DNA from: Endomychus coccineus
Taxonomy: Eukaryota > Arthropoda > Insecta > Coleoptera > Endomychidae
NCBI GenBank assembly: GCA_958510875.1
Contig: OY294067.1
Coordinates: 280,259,242 to 280,323,241 of the forward strand
DNA length: 64,000 nt
Direction: 5' to 3'
Below the pieces are notes generated by a model. It was not told where the DNA came from, ran no database searches, and saw nothing but the letters and a program-made list of their open reading frames with translations. Within the stretch, counting starts at the first letter, position 1. Each line of letters begins with the position of its first letter. Below are positions 10,860-21,929 of the stretch, piece after piece. The position numbers and the translations under genes were made by a program.

Positions 10860-12375
10860 TCTAGGGGAATGACGACGCAATGGAGTGAAAGAAATGGTTT
10901 GAAAAATATACTGTTTATATCTCTCAGATGTATAATTATGCGAATAATAAATGGCAATCGATACAAGTTACCAGTTTCGAATCAAAAGAGTTCGAAAAGG
11001 AATGAAGAAAGTATAGGAAACTCAGATTGATTTGTCAAAGTTGTCGGTTATAATTATTTTTATTGATTATCTCATTCCAAACAAACAGAGAATGAGCAAA
11101 GTTCAACGATTCAACCTTAACGAATATCAATTGATAATGGAACATCATGCTAGGTATGATATTCCACTGTTTCTGGAAATATAATGAATTATAAATTGAA
11201 AAAAAAAATGTGAAACTGCCATGGGTAAAGCTACTTGAACTTGTTCCAATAAATGAACAGTTTTTTTTAATAAGAATTATCAGTTTCTAAGATGCAACAA
11301 CAACATGCTGAAATGAATGTTTTGGTAATTAAAGATAATAAACAAGTTGAACGCGAGAAGCGTTCGAAGTTAATCTAACTTTTGATGGTTTGAAAGTGAA
11401 CATGAATACGTTTTACTCTTGTTTATATTAGCCGATAGCTTCCTCAGTTTCGGCGGATGCTATGAAGTTTCAATACCGGTTCGATGATTAAAGAAGTCGA
11501 TATGATTAATGGAAGAGGAACGTTTCAATGTCTACGTTTAAAATAAACTTTGTTTGCGCCGAGTATGAATTAATCATTAATCAATGTTTCCATTGCATAA
11601 AATTACACGTATATTGAAAGTTTCAACAAAAGACTGTATTAAGTTTGCAATGCCCGTGGGAATTTAATTTCATATTAACATTATGAAAAACTCGCTCATA
11701 ATTGATGTAGTGCTGCATTAAATACAATTCGCGGTTATTTTCTTGTAATTAACTGTGATAAGTTTGTTTTTCACGTTATCTAAATGAAATTTGCAATTTC
11801 ATCGATGGCGTTCTTCGGAAAGTTATCCAGGCGGAAAAAACGTATATAATCGCATTCTTGTATTTTTTGTTGCATTCAAATTGATGTAACGAAAATATTC
11901 AGGTCAGACCTTCTCCTCAATCGACGAGAGAAATTACTAAAGCGTATTCCTTTAATTAAGAACTGTATCCTTTTTTTAACTCAGAATATGCATTATAAGA
12001 GAAGTGGAATTGACAAAGATCGCAATTCCATAAATTCCGTATTTCTTAAAAACTGCCTTTAATAATTAACTAATTACTCAAACTGGTTGATGATGAATTT
12101 ATTCAGCAACAAATCAAATATGATTGGATGTTATGACTTTAATAAGCAAAAAAATCCTACTAATAGTAGTGGAATTTCAATGAAGACAACATACAGTGTG
12201 TGTAAAAGTATTAAGTATTGCAGAAAGGTCATAACTTTTGAAAACAAGATTTAAAAAAAAAATCCTCGAACACGTCGATTTTCAATTATAAAACTGAAGA
12301 TATAAAAGCTTTTTTGAAGTTCAAACTATTCACCCCCTACCTCTATCAACTTTCTTATTTTGAATAGGAATATAT
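10860..12375. other. No recognisable gene
   Basis: AT-rich sequence without long frames or repeats that match other parts of the window. Confidence 0.5.
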
Positions 12376-14040
12376 TGTTATGAATTCATTTCCTAAACAA
12401 CATAAAATAATAAAAATTGAACTTACCGAACATTAAAAATTAGAACAGAATAATAAAATATGGAATTAAAAACATTATAAAAAGTTAAATTGTAGATAGT
12501 ATAAGGTATTAAACAATGTTGAACAAAATAAACCATAATGTAAATAGAATAAGAAGTGTAAACAAGAAAACAGTGAAAGTGAATAAACGTACAGTGATAC
12601 GAAAGAAGAAATCATAATTGAAATGATTCCCAGACTATCATAAGATAGCACAAACTATTAAAATATGTTATAGATTTAAGATAGAATTAGGAAATTTGAG
12701 TTCTATAATGTTATAGAAATGTTATTGATAATTTATATTATGTATTAGATTTAAGAAATGGCAAATGTCAAATTTAATATAAATATTGGAATAATCAAGT
12801 TAATATTAACCTAATCATAGGTTATCTTATACCAAAATATGTGGAAAAATGTAGTCAATATTAATTCAAATAACAGAAAGCATAATCACTTTGAATAATT
12901 TGAAAATCTTCAATAATTCAAAATTTATAGAATCCTCTATTCTGAGACGATTTAGAAACTTCAAACAGTCAACAATGAAGAGTTATGTCAGTCTTCAACA
13001 ATGACCAAAGCATCCTTGATAAGCAAAGAAAATTTTTCATTGGTCAAAAATGACATCAACTGGCTTGCCTTTGTAACTCCTATAAAAGGAAATCAGAAAT
13101 AGAAAAGAGTTCAGTTTGCATTTACATCAGAGATCCAAAGCATCTTCTGCAGCTCAAGTATAATTCCATAACCTTAGTTTTTGGATAACATCGGAGAACC
13201 CAAGTAGTCTCCATAGCTTCGAGAAGTTAAAGTAACCGAAGCAAGTAAATTATTTCTACGAATCAAGTAGTGTTCCTGAGTCTTCGAACAAAGTTTTAAA
13301 GGTTATAATAAACACAGTTAAGAAGTAGCATCGTATAATAGTCAGTTTTCGATAACGTTCCAGTATATTATTGAAGAAGTTTTATATCTTTAAAAGAATA
13401 AAACAAGTTAACAATTTGTTCCTGAATTTCAAAAGAAGTAACAACGTAGTTTACCTTGTGTATAGTTTCTCATAGCAGAGCATTGTGTTTCAAAGTGAAT
13501 AATCAAATCATCAAGAAGATAAAATCAACTGAACATTGCCCACATTTTCAATCATATTAATGGATATAAACTAAAAGTAAGTTTGTTTATAATATCAACA
13601 TTGTATTGTTATTTGTATATCAGAATGAAAGATTGTCGTTTGTAACTTTGTAAACAAGTATTAATATTGAATAGTTTTTGAGGTTACAACATAGAAATAT
13701 TAGAACATAAAATTAAATCGTAAATTTGTAACCTGAGATACATATAGTCATAAATATTTAAATATAGAAACATTTAACATTCAAACAGAAATATTGTGTT
13801 TAATTCCATATAATATAATATAAAAAAGATCATATTCATTCAAATCAATTAAACCAAATCAAAACAAATCAAACATAAAATAAATATAATTCAAATCAAA
13901 ACAAAATAAAGAAAGCTAGCCGGAATAAAATTAAATTAAAATAAAAATATAATTCATAATCAACTATTAAACTCTTGAGTTTAATAGTAATTTGTCACAC
14001 CAACGTAGGCAAAATAAACTCAAAAGAGTTTTTCTTAACA
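12376..14040 (+). mobile_element. Long terminal repeat (LTR) of a retrotransposon, copy 1
   Basis: Starts TGTTATG and ends CTTAACA (TG...CA with short inverted TGTTA/TAACA ends). A divergent copy in the same orientation starts at 62,747 with TGTTATGATTTCATTTCC and can be followed to the window end. A tRNA-Lys primer-binding site follows directly. No gag or pol is present, so this is a 5' LTR plus leader remnant. The 3' boundary is uncertain: a ~45-bp duplication around the primer site allows an alternative end near 13,998. At 1.66 kb it is long for an insect LTR and strongly AT-rich. Confidence 0.8.
13081..13118 (+). promoter_or_regulatory. LTR core promoter (TATA box and initiator)
   Basis: TATAAAA at 13,081 is followed 30 bp later by TCAGTTTG, an insect initiator-like sequence. 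LTR copy 2 conserves both elements at the same spacing (TATAAATA at 63,475 and TCAGTTAG at 63,504) although the surrounding sequence has diverged, supporting a U3/R boundary here. Confidence 0.65.
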
Positions 14041-14092
14041 ATTGGCGCCCAACGTGGGGCAAATTAAACCAAAGAGTTTTCTTAACAATATG
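13994..14092 (+). repeat. Direct duplication spanning LTR end and primer site
   Basis: The block caacgtaggcaaaataaact ... cttaaca (13,998-14,040) is repeated as caacgtggggcaaattaaac ... cttaaca (14,049-14,090). The second copy contains the intact primer-binding site and the first a degenerate version. This makes the true LTR 3' boundary ambiguous. Confidence 0.75.
14043..14060 (+). other. Primer-binding site complementary to tRNA-Lys(CUU)
   Basis: TGGCGCCCAACGTGGGGC, two bases after the LTR end, is the exact complement of the 3' end of the animal tRNA-Lys(CUU) family (…CCCCACGTTGGGCGCCA), the primer type used by several retroviruses and gypsy-type elements. All 18 bases fit the tRNA sequence as I know it. 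Confidence 0.85.
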
Positions 14093-14201
14093 TAATACCT
14101 CAAATGAAAGGTAATTCAATAAACAATTCACCGGTGTGGATATTTTACATGTGCAATATTACCGAGTCAGTTGAAACTTAATTTCTGTGTTATTAATCGA
14201 T

Positions 14202-14510
14202 TCAGAGAGAAGCAGGGAATAGAATTTTCTGATATTTTTTGGACATAGTGATCGCAAAAGGGCCAACATGAAGGTTTGCTTGCTCTTTAATGAAAGCTAC
14301 CCAGATAGAAATCCTATTAGTAGAGTGGTAAATAAGACTTTTCAAGGAAGTTGAAAATCTTCTAAAATCTGGCACACCAGCATTACGTATGTTGCCTTCT
14401 ATTAGGGAAAATCCAACAAAATCAACATCTTGCCGATGACTTTCAATGTCCAAAGTCAATTTGCAAACTTTTAAGAAAATCTTTAACCATTCAAGGTGCA
14501 ATTGACTCAA
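14202..14510 (-). other. Unassigned 102-codon frame
   Basis: An open frame with no recognisable domain lying between the LTR leader and the LINE-derived repeats. It could be chance, since codon composition shows nothing distinctive. It is listed only because no other feature covers the stretch. Confidence 0.15.
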
Positions 14511-14589
14511 GAGTTATCTGAGGATTATTTTGATAGTAGACTGCACTTTTGTGAAATAATGCAAGAAATATATTTGGAAGATAACACAT

Positions 14590-15245
14590 TTCCTTCTACA
14601 ATAGTATTAAACCTAAAAACCTAAACCTCGGATTCCTAACGGGATTTCTATAAGGGAACTATACCGGTTAATGACAACTTACGAAGCTTGGATGAGTGGA
14701 GGCAGGGAAGTGTAGATTCTGTGAGGAAAATAACGAATAGTTTATCCACATTCTCTCAGAATACACTACCCTGCGAACCCAAAGAACACGACACCTGGGA
14801 GCGCATCAAATATAAGAGGGAGACTCACTTGACCTGAAGTCATCCGATATTCTGAAATTCCTAAGAGTCATAGGATTGAAGGAAGCAGCAGAAGGTGACT
14901 TTACAGAGGTCTTAGGAGAAAATAACGGAAAGTTTATCCACATTCTCTCAGAATACACTACCCTGCAAAACCAGGCATCAAATAGAAGAGGGAAACGCAC
15001 CTGACCTAAAGCCATCCGATATTCTGAACTTCCCAAGTCTCTCAGGATTAGAGGAACTGCTCAGCAGCAGAAGGGGACATAACAGAGGTCGAACATTTTA
15101 TCAACATTCTCCCAAAATACACTACCCTGCAAAACAAAAGGGCAAGACACTTGAGAGCACGTCAAATAGAAAAGGGAGACTTACCTGACCTAAAGCCATC
15201 CGATATTTTGAACTTTCTAAGAGTCATAGTTAGTTTTGGTTTGAG
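14590..15245 (+). pseudogene. LINE ORF2 C-terminus in three tandem partial copies
   Basis: Plus-strand translation shows a zinc-binding tail CRFCEENNE..FIHILSEYTTL, then TRHLGAHQI, DLKSSDILKFLRVIGL. The same block restarts at about 14,915 and again at about 15,085, each time from the atccacattctc... segment to the DIL.FLRVI segment. Units are about 170-200 bp. Stops and shifts occur in all three. The fold is the C-terminal CCHC region of Jockey/R1-type LINEs, related to the fragment at 20,353-20,970. A preceding QLTKLG segment matches the region before this motif. Confidence 0.72.
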
Positions 15246-15659
15246 GTTTGCTACAATTCTCCCTTTGCTCACGAGGCAGATAAAAGTCAGTTTCATTGAA
15301 CTATAGCTGACGCTCTTTAATTTGTGTTTGTCATGTTTTAGGTAGTCAGCAGTTAACGTTATACTATTCAAAAATAAACAGATAATATATCAACCTGGAA
15401 TTTTTTGGACAACACGAAATGAAAACATATAATATTCGAAGAACACCCCGCTAGCCAGAAACATCGTGTGAACCTGGTATTCTGCTGTAGGAGACTTCAT
15501 CATTAGTATTTTGATGAAAAACCTGCAATGCAGCTCAGTTTAGCATCGAGGATAACTCCAAGGTACACTGAGCCTTTCATGTGCAGGGATTTACGATGGG
15601 AAAATTATTAATTAGCCCGTTCCCCACACGAAAATGCCACTTGCTGCTTGGAGATAATA

Positions 15660-15765
15660 ATGATAGTCTCTTATGTTCATTGCATCGCTTGTGGTTTTCC
15701 AAAATATGGTCAACTCCATCGTTTCTTTCCCTGTATGACCCTCGGAGGAAAGTGTATATTTACGG
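15660..15765. repeat. Dispersed repeat, partner of 44,070-44,165
   Basis: The string cattgcatcg, followed by a purine-rich variant of ttcccaaa-tatggtca and cggacgaaagtgt, is shared with 44,070-44,165 over about 100 bp. The region has overlapping open frames on both strands (15,612-15,884) but no recognisable protein motif. The family is unknown. Confidence 0.5.
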
Positions 15766-15884
15766 TAAAAGGAAATACAGACGAAATTGTAATTGCCGGT
15801 CATAATCACTGGGGAGATAAGGTGACTTGGGCACGCTGTTAAAATGCGTCCATTTTCTAAATCACTCATACAATCCGTAAACAA

Positions 15885-16850
15885 TAGAATATTATGTTAA
15901 TGCTATTACATCGAGTGTCCTCTCTTCACAGTACACGTGTTTCATGTTGTATCCAATAATGCCTGTACAAAAATTCCATTCAAGTTACTTCAGTCTTTGA
16001 AAACACTACGTGCCTAATGTCAACGAACTTGACAGTGTCAATGATTTTAACCTGCTTTCTAAGTACACAATTAAATAATCACCAACATGCTGAAGATGTA
16101 AATAATTCAATTGACCTATAATTAATCCAGATGTCAGGCAGTCTTGAATGAAATTTTCAGTTGTGGTGTAAGCAGGTCGGATGCCATGGAGTTTATGTTC
16201 TTAGTTTGAATATGGCATCTCATCGCTTATGGATGTGGTCGCGTCAGAGCTCTCTTCGTGCTTCCCAAGAGAATTCCTGTTCTGCGGCATAAGCTTTCTT
16301 TCGTTTCACCGCTAAGAAACTGCCCTTCTTTGCGTCTCGTACCACTTGTATCTTAATACGAAACTATTCCTTATTTATTCTCGAAGTAGTGCAGATATGC
16401 TATGAAATCCTCTTGGATCTTTTCGGATGCGCCCTTTTAAGTCTTCCACAGTAGATTCAAATTTACGGTACACAAACAACTCTAGAACGCGGAAAGGAAA
16501 GACATTCATAATTTTTTGCTTGTCAACTGGATGTTCATACTTTTTCTTGTTTTGTTGTGCTGATGATATCCTTTTTTCAGTTCATCTGCGCACATTTGCA
16601 GATATTTAACAGTTGTCTACATACATTCGAGGATTTTCTCAAAGGATTTCATAATAGAATGAAAATATTTTGATATAGGTAATTGCTGTCAAAGATTGAT
16701 CAATTGATTTCATCAGAAACTAATCTAAATGATCGTAAGGCGACATATACATACTACTATCATGAAGACAAGTCTGAACACATAAAAGAACAAATATTAT
16801 CTCCAAACGGCAATTCTAGGTTAGTATGTTATTTGTAAGATTATTTTTGG
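15885..16850. other. No recognisable gene
   Basis: No convincing frames or repeats. A short (ATT)n run lies at the right edge near 16,850. Confidence 0.5.
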
Positions 16851-17059
16851 ATTATTATTATTAATAGAGGGGGCAGAGTCGGACTGAGGAGGTTTGGCCC
16901 ATTCGGCACATTATTTTATTTAGCTTAAATGCAAAATATCAAACAAAATATGAAAGAAGGCAATTAACCATAATACAAAAGTAAAGGTTTTCAGGAAACT
17001 CCAACAAAATGTAACTATTCTATATTTTTAACAAAATACCAATAAGTCGGAACATAGGT

Positions 17060-17545
17060 AACGTCAGGGACGTTTCAGCAGAGCTCAGTGAAAAACAATC
17101 ATAATTAACGGCTTTTCATGGGCTAATCAAATGAGCAAAAAAAAAGCTTTCCGCTACAATACTTATTCGTTTTTAAAGTTCATGCCAGCTTTACCGTAAT
17201 ACTGTAGCAGAACCACGCAGAGAGCAGAGATGTTTCAGCAGAGCTCATTGACAAATATATCGCAATTAAAGGCGTTTTGACGGATAATTAAATTCTTTTT
17301 ACCATTTTATGCCTTGAAAAAAACAATTTCAGACACAATATTTTTGTTCGAACTGGTTCAGGTAGCTGCGCGTGACTGATGCTCTAGCTAGACAAACAAA
17401 AAGTGAGGTCAGTCAGTGATCGATTGATCACAGTTCATTTTAATATTACAGCGAGAAATTTTTTTTGCCATTTATTTGTATATGTATATTTTTCTTAGAG
17501 TTCTGCTGAAATGTCTGCTAGTATTACGGTAGTTATTGACTTTTA
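17060..17545. repeat. Compound direct and inverted repeat
   Basis: A module starting gtttcagcagagctca occurs at about 17,072 and 17,231 (direct, about 160 bp apart), and its reverse complement (gttctgctgaaatgtc) occurs at about 17,502 with the neighbouring taccgtaatact string also inverted. This looks like a degraded inverted-repeat element with an internal duplication. No coding capacity. Confidence 0.55.
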
Positions 17546-17769
17546 TATTCAGTTCTACCGCCCTCTGGCACAGTTGTTCCTAAAATTGCCCATAGGGACT
17601 ATTATTAAGTACGGAAGATCATTTAGTCAATGTTCACATTGCGTTGGTTTTTTTAAGCTACATCTACTCGCGAATAGATGGCGTTAGTTGTTCTAAACAT
17701 CTCTAGCACTGTTGATGTGTTATATATGCCTCAGCAGAGATATTGATCGATGATACTACATCTCTACTC

Positions 17770-17811
17770 GTTCCCCTGATGAGTCCGAAAAGCTGAAACA
17801 GATGTATGAAC
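17770..17811 (+). ncRNA. Hammerhead ribozyme-like motif D
   Basis: CUGAUGA at 17,776-17,782, then GUCC-GAAAA-GCU and GAAAC at 17,795-17,799. The GUCC...GGAC stem II with GAAAA loop common in hammerheads appears to have lost one base and changed another on its 3' side. Stem III is ACA/UGU with a GA loop, U16.1-A17 at 17,805-17,806, and stem I pairs GUUC (17,770-17,773) with GAAC (17,808-17,811) with a small internal mismatch. Unlike A-C it has no extra base after CUGAUGA. The broken stem II predicts weak or no activity. Confidence 0.6.
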
Positions 17812-17899
17812 TATGGAGCTATTTAGCTCTGGCGTCACTGATCGATCTAGAGAGACATACAGTACCTTTGTGAATTAGATTGATTTCGAACAAGTAATT

Positions 17900-18960
17900 G
17901 TTTAGTTATTGACTTTTACATGAATACATGTTGGAAGGTAATTTGAAATCTTAAGGAGAATATAAACGTCTTATTAGATTTTTACACTCTTTTATATCTA
18001 TCTGTTTGGAACGTTTATAGCGCTGTAAAACTAATTCCCGCTACTCTTCGTGGAAAGAGTTTCGTGAAAGTGTACGCTTTGAAGCTTCTCATCTAAATTT
18101 TACAGCCTTGTATAGTAGGTACGCTGAATTGCTGTATGGATGATAGACCTCCTTCGTAGTAACGTTGCTGATGCGTATGGTATAAAAAGAAATTCCCTAT
18201 AATTTCGTATTTTTGTCGTGGTCTCGTAAATTCTGACGATTAGCTCTCAAATCAACGTTTACACGGAAAATTTCAATTCTTGACATTTAAAATTCAGAAT
18301 TCAAGAAAAAACAAGAGTAAGAAATACAGGATTTCTAATTTCCTGCAAATATTTACAATTTCGATACATTTTATGATAAAACACTTACATTTGATAATTG
18401 AAATACGTGAACATTCAACTTTATAAAATAAATGATGCATTTTACTGAATTAGGTAATTGGGTAAATAAAATTATAAGCTGCGCTTCATAATAAAGCTGG
18501 ATAAAATCAAAAGGCGGAATATAATGTAACCATTGGTCAATCCTAATGTGAACAAAGGCGTTCTGCAATTTTTATACTTGTTATCCGAGGCATTATATAC
18601 GTTTTAATTTGGCGAAATGATTCCGCGTTTACTCGTTTACAACCAAACCACCACGAACAAATTATCCTCATTTTATTTCATTATATTTTCAGAATTTTGT
18701 GAATTTTAAGTAAAATGATTTCTAATCTTTCTAGCGATTTAGTGTATATACTTGTCTACATATATATTATTATAAAATGATATTTATTGAATTATTTCAT
18801 TCTTCCAACAAAAACCTTTTTACTCCATCAGGAAATTTTTGTCTCCTGACCATTTATAACAATGGTTTTCTTTCTGAGCAGAAAACGCACATAAATTATA
18901 TATACGGGAAATCTTTTATTATATTATATTATACATTTCTTACACATACACATGTACATC
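17900..18960. other. No recognisable gene
   Basis: AT-rich, with only short chance frames. Confidence 0.45.
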
Positions 18961-19062
18961 TAATTGTCTCAGTGATCATTGTACCTATTCTTTCTTTGAC
19001 TTACCTTCTATACTTTGTATGTTATTAAGGTGAATAAAGATTATTATTATTATTATTATTAT
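18960..19062 (+). repeat. Probable LINE 3' tail with (ATT)n
   Basis: The string ggtgaataaagatt leads into eight ATT-type units at 19,040-19,062. A polyadenylation-like aataaag directly before a simple-repeat tail is a common 3' end of insect non-LTR retrotransposons. No upstream coding match is visible, so the insertion would be very short. Confidence 0.45.
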
Positions 19063-19069
19063 CACACTT

Positions 19070-20340
19070 GTTGGTGTTCTTTCCATTCTTTAATGGTTTT
19101 TATAACACTGTTTACACTGAAATCATTAAGGTTTATTGTCTATATTCAGACTTCTTGGCTAATTAATGAATGTATGAATAAACTTACTTACGACACGGTA
19201 TACTTGTTGGGATTCAGAGTGGATGATGAGTGCTTAGGATTTTAATGGGGATAATTATTCATTTATTCCTAATATAACCATGCTGTTCTGAATTGGAATC
19301 CCCTTCCACGATCATAGCAATATGAGAAAAACTCATCATCGGTGCAAAAGGCGGGTTTTCAGATCCTTCATTCCTTTCAGAGTGTTAATTAATGATGAAT
19401 CTCTCACAAAAATTCAGCTTTATGAAAATTAATACCGAATCTCATCAAAGCGCCAATGTTCCCGGGTCTATTCCCTTAAGTAAACTGTTGGCGCAGCACC
19501 ACAATTTCAGATGAATCTAATGCATAAATGATACAGTTTGATTCAGGGATATCGTAGGAGAAAAATTTGTTGTTTTCCATCACTATGTTCCACGTGAGTC
19601 GATTCATATGAGCGCGAAAGGGAGTTTTGCTATAGCATTTTATACGAAAAAGGAAGTGAGGACGCAGAAATTAATTATTACTTTCCAAACGAACTACGAG
19701 TGTCTTTCATGAGAGTTTCATTCGAGTTTCTAGGAAGCGATAAAAACTAACATGTGGGAATGAAATTGATGACACTTGATTTAATTAAAACCTATTTTTA
19801 TACAGTATGGTCAGAATATTCCAGATCACAAACGAAAGGAAATCTATGGATGTGAGAGGAATTAGACACATCTCTTTGATTCCGGAAGGGTTGTCATAAG
19901 AGTACGACGTTACGCCAACCATAATAACAGACTGGGAATCGAGTTAAGACCATGTCAGCACAATGGATTCAAATAATTTGTAAACACTGTTTAAGAAATG
20001 AAATAAATGGCGTCATAGTCAGTAATTCAATGCAACCAATTTATTTGAACCATTTCCTTAAATAAGTGCCGCTCTAAATTCTTGAAACCAGGAATATGCT
20101 TACATTTTAACATTTGACAACACTCTAGTATTGCCGGATAAAACTACGTTTATATTCAATTGACTTGACAGTTCATATATTCGTTGTGAATCTAAAGTTT
20201 AGTAGAATTGAACTTCTGAAGAACAGAAATAATAGTTCTCCTCTGCAATATAATCATTTTATCTATATTTATGTCGTGCGTTGTAAAAACTCCGAAAATG
20301 TCGAAGCTACTATTATCTAGTATTTAACAAATGGTATATA
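19070..20340. other. No recognisable gene
   Basis: Nothing that I can assign on either strand. Confidence 0.45.
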
Positions 20341-20352
20341 TTCAACAATGAA

Positions 20353-20970
20353 TTACTTTGAAGAGGAATTTGGGAGTGTAGGGTTATATTTTCCCATCAA
20401 TCTATCAATCAAAACGGGGGCGGACAAGTCCGCAGCACTTAGACCGCTTGATTGGAACCATTGTGCACCCCTTGATGCAAGAATCAGTTCAGCAGGCCTA
20501 AGGCAGTGGCCAAAAGCTAAGATTTTGCATGGACTGTGATCCCTTATGGCTTCAAGCAGAATATGTGTTCTGCCAAGGTGTTGTAGTCTAAGAGAAGCCA
20601 GTGGTGGACATTCTGCTAGGATGTGAGAGGCAGTTTCGTCCTCTGCAACTCTACTACAAGCTGGGTCTTCAACAATGCCCATTGGGTGTAGATGTTTATT
20701 CAGATGACAGTGCCCTGTGATGAGTCCTGTCACCAGTTTTTGGCCTATCCTGCTCATAGAGAGTTTAGGCGAAAACTCCCTAATGTGGAGCTTCGCCTGC
20801 CTCATGCCGGTGGCACCACGCCAGGCCGAGAGCCACTGTCTACCCGCTCCTTGAGGGAGTGGAGCCCGGTGATCGATGATTTTCCTATCACTCCCGTTAG
20901 AGACAGAGCCATGATAATCGATCATGGTGAAATTGATCAAAACACATTCCTGCATTGATTTAAATTTCAA
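20353..20970 (-). pseudogene. LINE ORF2 C-terminal region (RNase H end and zinc tail)
   Basis: A single 205-codon frame on the minus strand. Landmarks in order: LPQGAGRQWLSAWRGA, LSMSRIGQKLVTGLITGHCH, LNKHLHPMGI, a cysteine/histidine tail ACSRVAEDETASHILAECPP and RLQHLGRTHI. This is the end of the RNase H domain plus C-terminal motif of Jockey/R1/LOA-type non-LTR retrotransposons. The expected first CxxC is incomplete (ACSRV). The region is distinctly more GC-rich than its surroundings. The 5' part is missing, consistent with truncation at insertion. Confidence 0.78.
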
Positions 20971-20999
20971 CTTTTAGTGAATTTGGAAGAGCCCATCCA

Positions 21000-21430
21000 C
21001 CACCGTTATGGCTAATGCTAGTTTTCCCAGTACTGTAATGAATGAATCTACCACCGTGGTATACAATAATTGTTAAGAAGGAATAATATACAGTCACAAC
21101 CAATATACGTGGCTGATGTGTTAGCTAAAATATATGGGTATCGAATGCTTCGTCTACACCCTCACCATTGCATTTTCAATCCCATGGAACACATCATGTG
21201 GGTTTTAACTTGAAGCTACTAGCTACTACAGGGATTACGTTGATACAGATGGTAGTTCGGAGGAAAAATCAGTGTGTATTGGATATAGGCTGGTAGTTTA
21301 GGAAATAAAGCATTACACCTGGAATGTTTGAACGAATGAACGGATTTTGATTTCTTGGAAAATTGCCATTTTCTGGAGATGATTTATCTAATTATATAAC
21401 TTTGAAAATAAGCACTGAAAAATAGCTGGA
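21000..21430. other. No recognisable gene
   Basis: Short spacer between the LINE fragment and the tandem array. Confidence 0.4.
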
Positions 21431-21439
21431 ACCCAGGAC

Positions 21440-21800
21440 CCAGGAGTTTTCGAGGGTGCTGAACACGAATTTGATGTTTAAAATTGCCCATAATGCACCT
21501 GGAGGTCAATAACCATGGGTACCACACGTCGGTCTCAGGGAATGTACAGAAACTTTATTGAAAACGGTCCCAAATTTGTCTCTCGGGAGTTTTCGGAGAA
21601 GCTGAACTCGAAAAAGATGTTCAAAATATTCTATAATGCACCTGGTGATCAGTAACCCTGACTATATCGTCGGTCATAGGAAATATTCCAGTTATTTTAT
21701 CACAAATCATCTCAAAATTGTTACTGGGGGGGTTTTCGAGGATGCTGAACACGACTATGATGTTTAAAATTATAATGCACCTGGTGAACGTGAACCGGCT
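21440..21800. repeat. Tandem array, ~142-bp unit, about 2.5 copies
   Basis: The landmark ttttcgag/ggagaagctgaacacg ... atgtttaaaatt ... ataatgcacctgg occurs at about 21,447, 21,590 and 21,729. Copies differ by substitutions and short deletions. The core ggggttttcgagg-ngctga-acacga resembles the inverted core of the 147-bp units at 24.1-24.8 kb, so the two arrays are probably distant relatives. Confidence 0.72.
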
Positions 21801-21929
21801 ATTAGACTATATTCTGGAATATTTTATTCATCCATGTAATCGAATAACGTATGTGTCGAATTGTATGGTTCACTCATGTCTATTATGTCAAATAATTACA
21901 GAAAATTATTATATAATCACTTAAACTAA

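Noticed and set aside
17757..17806. Alternative type III hammerhead using the seven-base tacatct/agatgta helix
   Set aside because: The helix leaves a mismatched position at the cleavage site and no proper stem I hairpin. The minimal type I fold explains the conserved bases better.
21440..21800. Tandem units as a CRISPR array
   Set aside because: Units repeat along their whole length with no unique spacers, and the DNA is eukaryotic.
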